From assembly GCA_015056495.1 (NCBI GenBank), contig SVGC01000025.1, forward strand, positions 1 to 55,764: 55,764 bases of DNA, written 5' to 3'. Made by a program: the position numbers and the translations under genes. This document shows, in pieces, positions 26,865 to 35,547 of the stretch (position 1 is the first letter of the stretch; every line of letters begins with the position of its first letter). Source of the stretch: Butyrivibrio sp. (lineage in GTDB: Bacteria > Bacillota > Clostridia > Lachnospirales > Lachnospiraceae). The notes below the pieces were generated by a model, which saw nothing but the letters and a program-made list of their open reading frames with translations, ran no database searches and was not told where the DNA came from.

Positions 26865-27110
26865 GCATGCCACCTTTGGCAGAAATGGAGATGGTGGTAT
26901 AGGTATGATACTCGTTTTGGGATTCCAATCTATGGCGAAGATGATGAAATAACTGGATATAATGTTTTTCATGCTAGACTATTGATTCGACATGCTGCTA
27001 GCGGTAAGAAATATTTATATGACGTCATGGAAATAAAAAAAGAAACGAGCAAGCCCTGTCAGGTCGAAACCCTACCCAGTAAAAAACCCATTTCTTGATT
27101 TTATATTAGA
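26865..27110 (+). pseudogene. relic C-terminal domain, frameshifted
   Basis: Inside the 478-base gap is a frame without a start reading YRYDTRFGIPIYGEDDEITG, YNVFHARLLIRHAASGKKYL and YDVMEIKKETSKP. It resembles the tail of phage- or toxin-linked polyvalent proteins that end in GKKYLYDxxxIKKETS (recalled from Lachnospiraceae genomes, not verified). A one-base shift near 27075 swaps the ending SKKPIS for KNPFLDFILDGL, so the gene is decayed. It lies just after the operon terminator and has no upstream part. Confidence 0.45.
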
Positions 27111-27271
27111 TGGACTTTAGGTTATTGTCAATATTGTTTTTTTCAGTATTTGCGTTCGAATAATTCGTTACGTTACTGTTCAAACTGGTCAGTGTGGCAT
27201 GCAAATGGTGGAAAGGGAAAGCCGAGATATGGTATTATTGTGTGGGGAAAACATCTTTGGGGGACATAATA

Positions 27272-28879
27272 ATGCAGTTTGGGGATCATCATTTTTTCAA
27301 TAAATTCATTGCATTGGTCTGTACTAGTGCTGTGGCACTTTCAGGTTGTGGACTAAATTCTGGAACAGGGGAAGAAATGCCAGCTCTTGATACTTCTAGT
27401 ACCATTACTTCTGATTATGAAGAGCATCTTGATATATCTATTGCCTATTGGCAGATAGATAAAGCCTTGGAGAACAGAAGCAGTGATCTTGTTTTACAGA
27501 CTATCGAAGATAAATTCAATATTACAATTGAACCAGTGAATATTACTTGGGATGATTACTATTCCAAGATTGAGTTGTGGGCAGAAAATGGGACACTTCC
27601 TGATGTTTTCATAGGTGATTACAGGAAGTCGCCTACCATGGGAGAGTGGGTCACGCAAGGACTATTGCATGAGATACCTGATGACTTGTCGCAATATCCA
27701 AATCTAGCTAAGTACATGGATTCTCCTGAAAAGGATACTTGTCAATTTAATGGCAAAACGTACTGTATTTTCAGGCAGACTTACAATGAACAGGCTGAGA
27801 CTATCAAAGACAGGACAATTCTATATCGCTGGGATCTTGCTCAGGCAGCTGGTATCAAAAACGAGCCTGAGAACTGGGATGAATTCAGAGAGATGATACA
27901 GGCAATCATTGCTGCTGATCCGGAACATACAGGCATAAAAGGGATGACTGCCAAAGACCACACCATGCTGGCAGCACCTCTTTTTACATACAGCATTCCT
28001 CTGGCTGCTGCAGGATATTCCTCTTTTTACTGGGTTGATAATGGTGATCAGTATGTGCCGGCCATATTTGCCGGGGAGACTCTTGGCGCAGATGCGCTTC
28101 CAACATGGCATCTGATGAGGGATATGTATCAAGAGGGTACTATTGAGGATGACATTATCCTAACTACTACCTCACAGGCTGAGGAAAAGTTTCTTAATGG
28201 AAAAAGCGCTGCAATATGCATAGATGGTGGTATAAGTAATACCAAGACCTATGAAAACATGGGGCAGTACTGGAAGGATGTTCACGGATCAGAATTTTTT
28301 GATGATGTAAAATATCTGGATATCATGCCTTCCGTAGATGGCAATAAATATTACACAGTCTGGGACTATGCCTGGAGTGAGACATATATCAATTCAAATG
28401 TATCTGATGAAAAAATGAACCGTATTCTTGCATTATACGATTATTTACTATCAGATGAAGGCACAATTCTTAGCAATTTCGGAATTGAGAATGATACCTA
28501 CATTATCAATGAAGCAGGTGATATAGATATTATCTATGATAAACCATCAGATAAATATCATAGCCTTGAAATGCTTGGTTCACTTACCTGTTGGAATTAT
28601 GGAATACAGGATTCATCAAGATATCCGGATCTTGTTCCTGAAGAGTATGTCAAGGCTGATGAAGAGCGTGTGGAGATGGCAAAGCACTGCACTATTCCAG
28701 AATACAATTATGAATGTACAAGGGCTCTGTATGAATCGGGATACACATTTTCCATTGATGTTAACGACATTTTTACAAGAATCATGTACAGTGATGAACC
28801 GGTTGAAGATGTCTGGGATAAGATAATTGAAGAATATAAGGAAAAAGGGCTATTGCAGGTAATTGATAAGGTTCAGTGA
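27272..28879 (+). CDS. orphan sugar-binding lipoprotein
   Basis: A 535-residue family 1 solute-binding protein. The ATG at 27272 is chosen because GGGGGAC lies 7 bases upstream and because it gives a proper signal peptide, FNKFIALVCTSAVALSGCG, with lipobox LSGC. The frame is open further upstream to 27194 without a signal-like N-terminus. Family features are TLPDVFIGDYRKSPTMGEWV, ILYRWDLAQAAGIKNEPENW and KSAAICIDGGISNTKTYENM. It has no permease partner next to it and is separated from the operon by a terminator and a relic, so it may feed one of the two importers under its own control. Confidence 0.87.
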   Translation: MQFGDHHFFNKFIALVCTSAVALSGCGLNSGTGEEMPALDTSSTITSDYEEHLDISIAYWQIDKALENRSSDLVLQTIEDKFNITIEPVNITWDDYYSKIELWAENGTLPDVFIGDYRKSPTMGEWVTQGLLHEIPDDLSQYPNLAKYMDSPEKDTCQFNGKTYCIFRQTYNEQAETIKDRTILYRWDLAQAAGIKNEPENWDEFREMIQAIIAADPEHTGIKGMTAKDHTMLAAPLFTYSIPLAAAGYSSFYWVDNGDQYVPAIFAGETLGADALPTWHLMRDMYQEGTIEDDIILTTTSQAEEKFLNGKSAAICIDGGISNTKTYENMGQYWKDVHGSEFFDDVKYLDIMPSVDGNKYYTVWDYAWSETYINSNVSDEKMNRILALYDYLLSDEGTILSNFGIENDTYIINEAGDIDIIYDKPSDKYHSLEMLGSLTCWNYGIQDSSRYPDLVPEEYVKADEERVEMAKHCTIPEYNYECTRALYESGYTFSIDVNDIFTRIMYSDEPVEDVWDKIIEEYKEKGLLQVIDKVQ

Positions 28880-28924
28880 TTGACCTGCAAAAATAGATTT
28901 TTATAGCTTGAAAAAAGCAAATCT

Positions 28925-28932
28925 GCTATACT
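28925..28932 (+). promoter_or_regulatory. extended -10 promoter before the HAD gene
   Basis: TGCTATACT matches an extended -10 element (TGnTATAAT type), 43 bases before the HAD start. The -35 region is poor, which is common with extended -10 promoters. Confidence 0.4.
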
Positions 28933-28974
28933 CATAGGCATAACTATTGAGAATTTTATTAGTAAAGGTGTTGT

Positions 28975-29856
28975 GTGAGTAATATGTACGATAGAAAAAC
29001 AAAAGAAGATATGCCTGTATTGGCTATCTGTTACGATTTTGATAAAACTCTTTCTCCTGATGATATGCAGGCACAGGGTTATATCCAGTCTGTAGGCTAT
29101 GATGTTGCTGAGTTTTGGAAGGATACCAATACTATGGCAAATGAGCATGACATGGATGTGAACCTTGCTTACATGTACAAAATGGTGTTGGAAGCTAAGG
29201 GTAAGCTCATTTTTAACAAGGACAAGCTTGCTGAATATGGTTCAAAAGTCAAGGTATTTCCTGGTGTTGAGACATGGTTTGAGAGAATCAGAGAATATGG
29301 CAGACAGAAAGGCGTAATTGTAGAGCATTACATTATTTCATCAGGTCTGAAAGAAATGATCGAAGGAACAGCGATGGCTGATTCTTTTACAAGAATATAT
29401 GCCAATTCTTTTTACTATAACGAGGAAGGAATTGCTGAATGGCCGGCTCTTGTAGTCAACTATACCAACAAAACTCAGTTCCTTTTCAGGATTGAAAAAG
29501 GTGTTCTGGATATCAATGATCCTGGAGTAAATGATTTCTTTAGTCCTGAGCAGCTCCGTGTCCCATTCAGAAATATGGTCTACATCGGAGACAGCGATAC
29601 TGATATCCCATGTATGAGACTGGTTAATTCACTTGGTGGCCATTCAATTGGCGTTTTTGACCCTGAAACTCAGGACAAGACTAAGGTCTATAAGATGATC
29701 AGAGATAATAGGATCAAATTCTTTGCTGCAGCTGATTACAATGAAGATACTGAAATTGATCTGCTTGTAAAGGCTATCATTGATAGAACTGCAGTCAATG
29801 AAAAGCTTGAGTTAGAGCACCAGAAATCTGTTGAAGAAACTAAGGCAAATATGTAA
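28975..29856 (+). CDS. HAD-family phosphatase
   Basis: A 293-residue cytoplasmic haloacid-dehalogenase-type hydrolase. Motif I is CYDFDKTLS (nucleophile D21, acid D23), motif II is HYIISSGLKEM with the conserved Ser/Gly, and motif IV is VYIGDSDTDIPCM. A helical cap lies between motifs I and II. The layout is closest to phosphoserine-phosphatase-like HADs; the substrate is not predictable. The GTG start is preceded by AAAGGTGTT; an ATG at 28984 is an alternative. The radical SAM gene starts 27 bases after its stop, so the two probably form an operon. Confidence 0.88.
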   Translation: MSNMYDRKTKEDMPVLAICYDFDKTLSPDDMQAQGYIQSVGYDVAEFWKDTNTMANEHDMDVNLAYMYKMVLEAKGKLIFNKDKLAEYGSKVKVFPGVETWFERIREYGRQKGVIVEHYIISSGLKEMIEGTAMADSFTRIYANSFYYNEEGIAEWPALVVNYTNKTQFLFRIEKGVLDINDPGVNDFFSPEQLRVPFRNMVYIGDSDTDIPCMRLVNSLGGHSIGVFDPETQDKTKVYKMIRDNRIKFFAAADYNEDTEIDLLVKAIIDRTAVNEKLELEHQKSVEETKANM

Positions 29857-29883
29857 ATACATGATCAAGAGGGGGTAGGCTAT

Positions 29884-30732
29884 ATGCCGGAATGTAATGT
29901 TTGCCATAACAGATGTAATCTTAAAAACGGTGATATTGGGCTTTGTCACGCCAGAAAAAATGAAAATGGCGTGATAAAGTCTATTAATTATGGTGTAGTT
30001 ACATCTATCGCTCTTGATCCAATTGAGAAGAAGCCTCTAAACCTTTTTTACCCAGGTTCAAAGGTAATTTCAGTTGGCAGTTATGGATGCAACCTAAGAT
30101 GTCCTTTTTGCCAGAATCATGAGATTTCTATTGGTTTTGGAAAAGAATATGACGGTGAGACAAGATATATCACACCTGCTGAACTGGCTGATATTGCTGA
30201 AAATTACAAAGCATACGGTAATATTGGAGTTGCTTTTACATATAATGAGCCTCTCATAGGATATGAATACTTGATCGATGTCTCGAAAGAAGTTCATGCT
30301 CGAGGTCTTAAGACAATTCTTGTATCAAATGGGTGCGTGACCAGAGCCATTGCCGAGCAGGTTGTTCCACATATTGATGCAATGAATATAGATCTGAAAG
30401 GCTTTACTGAAAGCTATTACAGTGATGTCCTCCATGGTGACAGGCACATGGTAATGGATTTTATCGAATATGCTTTTCAATACAGTCACGTAGAGGTCAC
30501 AACCCTGATTGTTCCTGGCTATAACGATAGCGATCAGGAAATGGAAGAGTTGTCTAAATGGCTGTCTTCACTGGATAGTGGTCGTGGGAAAACAGTAATT
30601 GCGCTTCATATCAGCAGGTATTTCCCACGTTTTAAGATGACAGATGTTCCTGCGACAGACGTTGATAAAATATACCATCTGCAGAAAATTGCGGCCAGGC
30701 ATTTGAACAATGTATTCGTGGGAAATGTTTAA
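29884..30732 (+). CDS. radical SAM enzyme of the AmmeMemoRadiSam/PflA-like family
   Basis: A 282-residue protein. The SAM-binding [4Fe-4S] cluster motif is C69-x3-C73-x2-C76 (SYGCNLRCPFCQNHE). An N-terminal Cys cluster (C4, C7, C11, C21 in PECNVCHNRCNLKNGDIGLC) is typical of the radical SAM member of the AmmeMemoRadiSam group, often named pyruvate-formate-lyase-activating-like. The GGE-type motif appears as AFTYNEPLIGYEYLID. No Memo or AMMECR1 gene is in the window, and no glycyl radical enzyme, so the target is unknown. GAGGGGGTAGGCTAT precedes the ATG. Confidence 0.88.
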   Translation: MPECNVCHNRCNLKNGDIGLCHARKNENGVIKSINYGVVTSIALDPIEKKPLNLFYPGSKVISVGSYGCNLRCPFCQNHEISIGFGKEYDGETRYITPAELADIAENYKAYGNIGVAFTYNEPLIGYEYLIDVSKEVHARGLKTILVSNGCVTRAIAEQVVPHIDAMNIDLKGFTESYYSDVLHGDRHMVMDFIEYAFQYSHVEVTTLIVPGYNDSDQEMEELSKWLSSLDSGRGKTVIALHISRYFPRFKMTDVPATDVDKIYHLQKIAARHLNNVFVGNV

Positions 30733-30862
30733 TCAAGACATTTATCTAATGTCTTCATTCTGAAAAATACCATATAGAGATGCGCAATCCATACGACCGC
30801 AAGGATTGCTCTGCCTACAGACACTTCATCCATCATTTTGATTGAAAATATCTATTGTTTTT

Positions 30863-30877
30863 CCATCATTATGATGG
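30863..30877. promoter_or_regulatory. palindromic operator candidate before the HTH/HipA-like pair
   Basis: CCATCAT-T-ATGATGG is a perfect 7-base-arm palindrome, 28 bases before the HTH gene start and just upstream of AGAGGTG. A degenerate relative, CCATCATTTTGATTG, lies at 30830-30844. An autoregulatory site for the HTH protein is the natural reading (inference). Confidence 0.5.
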
Positions 30878-30904
30878 TAACATACTTATAAGAGGTGTAT
30901 GTAT

Positions 30905-31447
30905 ATGAGAAAATATATTATTCCAGACAGCATTTCGCCAGAAGAATTAAAAGAAATAAGGATTAAATTATCAATGACGCAGTCTGAGCTTGCTGCTTTT
31001 TTGGGTTGCTCAAGACCTACAGTAGAGAGATGGGAAGAAGGAAAAACAAAAATTTCCGGACCTGTGATCACATTGATGGAACTATTAAAAAGAGACCTAA
31101 CAATACCTGAAAAGCTTGCCATTCCAGATGAAAGATACAAAATGAGATTGTACTATATGTATAGGTCAGAAGTATGCACCATAATTGATATTGATGAGAC
31201 TGCTCGTAAGGTGAAAATCAAAAATTTCACTGATAATCCTCAAATGCGCGCATTTGGCGTAAATACGGAACCCTCTTTCGAAGAATATGAAGAATTCATT
31301 GAGTCTAGATGCTTCCCAAGAAGTAGAGATAAACTAAAGCTCGAACTGAAACGCTTGGATATCCCTTTTTATGATCCAATCCTGATCATTGAAAAAACAG
31401 AAGGACGAATGGCGGAGGATGAATTTTGGATAAAAATAGACAGATAA
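30905..31447 (+). CDS. HTH antitoxin-like protein with conserved C-terminal domain
   Basis: A 180-residue protein from the ATG at 30905 (MRKYIIPDSI); the frame also offers a GTG/ATG two codons earlier. Residues about 12-60 are a Cro/C1-like helix-turn-helix (SMTQSELAAFLGCSRPTVER). The C-terminal part contains ESRCFPRSRDKLKLELKRLD, YDPILIIEKTEGRMAEDEFW, a block I recall in front of HipA-like kinases in Clostridia. It overlaps the kinase gene by 22 bases, so the two are coupled. HTH/HipA pairs act as toxin-antitoxin modules. The C-terminal domain may take the place of HipS or the missing HipA N-subdomain (inference). Confidence 0.75.
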   Translation: MRKYIIPDSISPEELKEIRIKLSMTQSELAAFLGCSRPTVERWEEGKTKISGPVITLMELLKRDLTIPEKLAIPDERYKMRLYYMYRSEVCTIIDIDETARKVKIKNFTDNPQMRAFGVNTEPSFEEYEEFIESRCFPRSRDKLKLELKRLDIPFYDPILIIEKTEGRMAEDEFWIKIDR

Positions 31448-32262
31448 ATGACTATATAGAATTATTTGAAGATGATATAAAAGATGACGGCAGGAATTCT
31501 TCTAAAGGGAATCAGTTAAAATGGGAAAATAATGGCTTTTGGTATAAGGCTGATTACCTTGGATATGAAGGTCTTGCTGAATATATTGTTTCTAATTTAC
31601 TGATCAAATCAACTTTACAAGCAGACGAATATGTAATTTATGAGCCTGTTAATATAAAGTACAAGTCAGTTACATATACAGGGTGTAAAAGTCAAGATTT
31701 TAGCAACGGTCATCAAATCATAACTTTAGAAAGATTATTTAAAAATCAATTTGGAGATGGACTAAATAAAGGAATCTATTCTATTACTGATCATAAGACC
31801 AGACTGGAATTTATAGTTCAACAGGTTGAAAGAGTCACCGGAATCAAGGATTTTGGAATATACATGAATAAATTACTGACAATTGACGCCTTGTTTTTGA
31901 ATGAAGACCGCCATACACACAATATTTCCGTAATGATAAAAGATGGAAAATATATCTTATGCCCTATATATGATAATGGCGCATCGCTCTTATCTGATAC
32001 AAAAATGGATTATCCTTTAGGTGCTGACATATACGAAGAAATAGATGATGTTAGATCTAAGACTTTTTCTGATAGATTTGATGAACAGCTGGAAATATCT
32101 GAAGTTTTGTATGGAAATAACCTATACTTCCACTTCACAGATAAAGATGTTGATCGTATTCTTGCCAAAACAGACATATACTCTGACGATGTGAAAAACA
32201 GGGTTAAAGATATTATCAGTGAACAAAAAAGAAAGTATTCATATTTATTTAGAAAAAAATAA
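31426..32262 (+). CDS. HipA-like Ser/Thr kinase without the N-terminal subdomain
   Basis: A 278-residue protein with the HipA kinase core only. The Gly/Ser loop is SSKGNQLKW (25-33), the ATP-binding Lys is K41 in FWYKADY, the catalytic loop is LFLNEDRHTHNISVM (D161, N166), and the metal-binding Asp is D183 in CPIYDNGASLL. E. coli HipA is about 440 residues and has an extra N-terminal domain that is absent here, so this is nearer to HipT- or CtkA-like minimal kinases. The ATG lies inside the upstream gene. Such kinases phosphorylate tRNA synthetases or other translation factors; the target here is unknown. Confidence 0.77.
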   Translation: MDKNRQINDYIELFEDDIKDDGRNSSKGNQLKWENNGFWYKADYLGYEGLAEYIVSNLLIKSTLQADEYVIYEPVNIKYKSVTYTGCKSQDFSNGHQIITLERLFKNQFGDGLNKGIYSITDHKTRLEFIVQQVERVTGIKDFGIYMNKLLTIDALFLNEDRHTHNISVMIKDGKYILCPIYDNGASLLSDTKMDYPLGADIYEEIDDVRSKTFSDRFDEQLEISEVLYGNNLYFHFTDKDVDRILAKTDIYSDDVKNRVKDIISEQKRKYSYLFRKK

Positions 32263-32292
32263 AGAAGCGAGATTTACTTTATAATCAAATCA

Positions 32293-32344
32293 ATCCATCA
32301 AAATGATGATTTATCGCATGAAATGGTCAATCATTTTGATGGAT
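32293..32344. repeat. 15-bp perfect inverted repeat after the HTH/HipA-like pair
   Basis: ATCCATCAAAATGAT (32293-32307) and ATCATTTTGATGGAT (32330-32344) are exact reverse complements around a 22-base spacer. There is no T-run on either side, so it is a poor terminator. The arms contain the same CCATCA/TGATGG words as the palindrome before the module. Confidence 0.65.
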
Positions 32345-32353
32345 GCCTTCATT

Positions 32354-32456
32354 TCAAACTGTTACCACATTGTTCCCTATATTCTCTTGGAGACATTCCG
32401 ACATGCTTGTGATATAAGCGGCAGTGCAAGTATTTTTTCCAAAATTACTAATGAAA
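32354..32456 (-). pseudogene. 3' remnant of an AraC-family regulator
   Basis: Read on the minus strand, this stretch gives HKHVGMSPREYREQCGNSLK then TGA, the hallmark end of an AraC helix-turn-helix domain (GMSPREYR). Upstream on that strand the frame meets stops at once, so only the last 30 or so codons survive. It lies just before, and divergent to, the GH53 gene, where a regulator of that gene might once have stood. Confidence 0.6.
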
Positions 32457-32467
32457 GCGTGGTAAAA

Positions 32468-33829
32468 ATGAAACATAGTAAAAAAATAATGGTATGTTCT
32501 TTAACAATTTTGTGTATGATTCTAAATGCTTGCGGGAGCGAGGGAAATGTTTTGGAAGAAAATAATCTAGAAGTGACTGAAGCAACATCTGCTGTAGAAA
32601 TAAGTGATGCTGTGGATGGAAGCAATGATTCTAGCAATAACGACGATTCAGAAGATACGTCTTCCGATACTTGGAAATCAGCTATAGATAACTTGCCGGA
32701 GGATTTCATTTTCGGAATGGACGCATCTTCTGTGTTAGTAGAAGAAAAAAGTGGAGTTAAATACTATGGCTTTGATGGTCAGGAACAGGATGTTTTCAAG
32801 ACTCTGTCAGAAGCAGGAATTAATTACATTCGACTTCGTGTATGGAATGACCCATATGATGAGAATGGAAACGGGTACGGAGGCGGAAATAACGATGTAC
32901 CTACCGCAATAGAGCTTGGTAAAAGAGCTACTGAATATGGAATGAAAGTATGTATTGATTTCCATTATTCTGATTTTTGGGCAGATCCTAAGAGACAGCA
33001 TGCTCCTAAGGCATGGGAAGACATGGATGTCGATGAAAAAAGTTCAGCCCTATATGAATTTACCAAAGATTCACTCACACAGCTCTTGGACGCTGGTGTT
33101 GATGTGGGTATGATCCAGATAGGAAATGAAATTAACAATGGTATGTCTGGCGAAACCAAGTTTGAAAATGTAGTTACACTGCTTAAGGCAGGAAGTAGTG
33201 CAATAAGAGAAGTTTCGGCTGAATATGGAAAAGATATAGACATAGTTGTTCATTATACAAGGATTACTGCAAAAGCCGATGTGCTTGATCTTGTTTCAAA
33301 ATTATGTGATAACGACTTGGATTTTGACATGATCGGTATGTCATATTACCCATTCTGGGATGGTGGAATGGACAATATGAGTCGTGTTCTTGAACTGATT
33401 CAGGAAAGATATGGAAAAAAGGCATTTCTTGCTGAAACATCATATGCTTATACAACAGAAGATGGTGATGGTGCCGGAAATAGTTTCAATGCAGGTGATG
33501 AAGTTGCCGGATATGAAGCTTCAGTGGAAGGACAGGCAACAATTCTACATGACATATGTGAGTATGTAAATAGTGTTGGCGGACTTGGTATTTTCTATTG
33601 GGAAGGAACGTGGATTCCCGTCGGACCAGCTTCTCAAGACAATTCTTCTATATGGGAAGAATTTGGAAGTGGATGGGCTAGTAGCTATGCTGCAGACTAC
33701 GACCCTGAGGATGCTGCAGTATACTATGGCGGATGTTCATGGGACAACCAGGCATTATTTGATTTTGAAGGACATCCTCTTGAATCTTTGAAAGTTTTTG
33801 ATTATATGCGGAATGGTAGTGACAATTAG
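32468..33829 (+). CDS. secreted GH53 endo-beta-1,4-galactanase lipoprotein
   Basis: A 453-residue enzyme that cuts beta-1,4-galactan side chains of pectin. The ATG at 32468 gives a lipoprotein signal (KKIMVCSLTILCMILNACGS, lipobox LNAC). Starts further upstream would cross the inverted repeat and AraC relic. An acidic Ser/Asp linker (30-75) leads to the GH53 barrel: GMDASSVL, NYIRLRVWNDPYDENGNGYG, the acid/base E221 in MIQIGNEINNG and the nucleophile E323 in FLAETSY. The ribosome binding site is weak. No carbohydrate importer gene adjoins it. Confidence 0.92.
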   Translation: MKHSKKIMVCSLTILCMILNACGSEGNVLEENNLEVTEATSAVEISDAVDGSNDSSNNDDSEDTSSDTWKSAIDNLPEDFIFGMDASSVLVEEKSGVKYYGFDGQEQDVFKTLSEAGINYIRLRVWNDPYDENGNGYGGGNNDVPTAIELGKRATEYGMKVCIDFHYSDFWADPKRQHAPKAWEDMDVDEKSSALYEFTKDSLTQLLDAGVDVGMIQIGNEINNGMSGETKFENVVTLLKAGSSAIREVSAEYGKDIDIVVHYTRITAKADVLDLVSKLCDNDLDFDMIGMSYYPFWDGGMDNMSRVLELIQERYGKKAFLAETSYAYTTEDGDGAGNSFNAGDEVAGYEASVEGQATILHDICEYVNSVGGLGIFYWEGTWIPVGPASQDNSSIWEEFGSGWASSYAADYDPEDAAVYYGGCSWDNQALFDFEGHPLESLKVFDYMRNGSDN

Positions 33830-33936
33830 TATTAACAGATTCTCTTATTGATTTTTAAAATATAAAGATGTAGAATTCCATTTAGTAAATCAAATATGTG
33901 AATGTTCATCGGAGGGTGAGTTATTCTTGAAATAAC

Positions 33937-33989
33937 AAGCTGGATAAGATGACTGGTTGAAATATCAGTTATACTTATCCAGCTTTTTT
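33937..33989 (+). terminator. stem-loop terminator between GH53 and MATE genes
   Basis: AAGCTGGATAAG pairs exactly with CTTATCCAGCTT, followed by TTTT. It ends transcription from the GH53 gene before the MATE gene at 34013. Confidence 0.8.
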
Positions 33990-34012
33990 CGATGGGAAAG
34001 GAAATATGACTT

Positions 34013-35353
34013 GTGAAAGATCAAAAGAATTTTACTGAAGGAAAAATATTAGGACCGCTTTTACGATTTGCTCTACCTGTACTGTTTGCGCTGTTTCTGC
34101 AATCATTATATGGCGCTGTGGATCTTATGATTGTTGGAAAATTTGCTGAACCGGCAGATGTGTCAGGAGTATCTACAGGATCTCAGATAATGATGACTTT
34201 GACCAATCTTGTCAGTTCATTATCAATGGGAATGACAGTATTTCTAGGACAAAAGATTGGTGAAAAGAAGGCGGCAGAAGGCGGCAAAATTGTTGCAAAC
34301 GGTATAATCTTATTTTTTATTATAGGCATTGTATTAACTATTTTTATATCAGTTTGCTCAGGATTACTTGCCAGCATTATGAATGCTCCTGAAGAAGCTT
34401 ATGATATGACTGTTTCTTACGTCAGAATATGTGGTACTGGAGCTATTATTATAATTGCCTATAATCTTATTGGAAGTATATTCAGAGGACTTGGAGATTC
34501 AATCACCCCGTTGGTAACAGTTTTAATTGCTTGTATTTTCAATATTATTGGCGACCTTGCTCTGGTTGCAGGATTCAAAATGGGCACAACTGGAGCTGCA
34601 CTTGCAACTGTTGCTGCACAGTTTATAAGCGTAATAATATCTCTGGTACTGATCAGTAAAAAGACGTTGCCATTTAAGCTTGATAAGTCTTGTTTTAAAA
34701 TTAATAGAGAAATCATAAAGAAGATAATATTTATTGGCGCTCCTGTGGCACTTCAGGATCTGCTTGTTGGAATCTCATTTCTTGTAATTCTTGCTATTGT
34801 TAACAGTCTTGGGGTTATAGCTTCTGCCGGTGTAGGCGTTGCAGAAAAAGTATGTGGATTTATTATGTTGATCCCATCAGCATTTGCTCAATCTATGTCA
34901 GCCTTTGTTTCTCAGAATAGAGGAGCTTGTAAATATGATAGGGCATTCAAAGGATTAAAATATGCGATTGGAGTTTCGCTTATATTTGCAGTTTTGATGT
35001 TCTATTCAGCATTTTTCCATGGAGATATGCTATCAGGAATTTTTGCCAATGATGCAGATGTCATAGCCGCATCCTGGGATTATCTGAGGGCATATGCAAT
35101 TGATTGCCTCTTCACATGTTTCCTATTCTGCTTTATTGGATTTTTTAACGGTATGGAATATACGAGATTTGTGATGGTACAAGGCATTGTTGGAGCTTTT
35201 TTGGTCAGGATTCCTGTTTCATATTTCATGAGTAAGCAGGATCCTGTATCCCTTTTTCACATAGGACTGGCCACCCCCTGCTCAACAATCATCCAGATTA
35301 CGATGTGCTTTATATGTCTTATGATACTAAAAAGAGGTCTTAATAAAAAATAA
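34013..35353 (+). CDS. MATE-family efflux protein
   Basis: A 446-residue membrane protein with twelve predicted helices in two similar halves. It opens with EGKILGPLLRFALPVLFALF and has the family loop YGAVDLMIVGKFAEPADVSG. The second half has SAGVGVAEKVCGFIMLIPSA and FAQSMSAFVSQNRGA, the usual repeat of the first-half loop. MATE proteins export cationic drugs or metabolites in exchange for Na+ or H+. It starts at GTG with GGAAAGGA about 11 bases upstream, and it stands between two stem-loops or promoter regions as a single-gene unit. Confidence 0.93.
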   Translation: MKDQKNFTEGKILGPLLRFALPVLFALFLQSLYGAVDLMIVGKFAEPADVSGVSTGSQIMMTLTNLVSSLSMGMTVFLGQKIGEKKAAEGGKIVANGIILFFIIGIVLTIFISVCSGLLASIMNAPEEAYDMTVSYVRICGTGAIIIIAYNLIGSIFRGLGDSITPLVTVLIACIFNIIGDLALVAGFKMGTTGAALATVAAQFISVIISLVLISKKTLPFKLDKSCFKINREIIKKIIFIGAPVALQDLLVGISFLVILAIVNSLGVIASAGVGVAEKVCGFIMLIPSAFAQSMSAFVSQNRGACKYDRAFKGLKYAIGVSLIFAVLMFYSAFFHGDMLSGIFANDADVIAASWDYLRAYAIDCLFTCFLFCFIGFFNGMEYTRFVMVQGIVGAFLVRIPVSYFMSKQDPVSLFHIGLATPCSTIIQITMCFICLMILKRGLNKK

Positions 35354-35397
35354 AATTCTTTGTATAGCTCGATATGGTAGTTATGTTTAACATGAAA

Positions 35398-35496
35398 TAT
35401 TGTGAATTTGCTAAGTAGCCTAACACAAATTAATTGAATAAACACTATATGGCTGTTATAAGTTGTATATAATATAAGCATACATATGATCTTTTT
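35398..35496 (+). promoter_or_regulatory. promoter region shared with 40027-40125, copy A
   Basis: This region before the GH43 gene aligns over about 100 bases with the region before the small membrane gene at 40143. TATTGTGAATTTGC (35398-35411) is identical in both, as is TATAATATAAGCATACA (from 35468), whose TATAAT (35468-35473) is a consensus -10 element. No -35 consensus lies at 17 bases, so an activator bound to the conserved upstream word is plausible. Confidence 0.6.
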
Positions 35497-35547
35497 ATAT
35501 AAGAGGATGATATATGTAACTTAAAAGCATAAGGCGAGGATTCCATT

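Noticed and set aside
30729..30836. Minus-strand 35-codon hydrophobic ORF (MMDEVSVGRAILAVVWIAHL...) after the radical SAM gene
   Set aside because: No ribosome binding site and no family. Its stop overlaps the radical SAM stop. It could be a remnant, but a chance ORF is equally likely.
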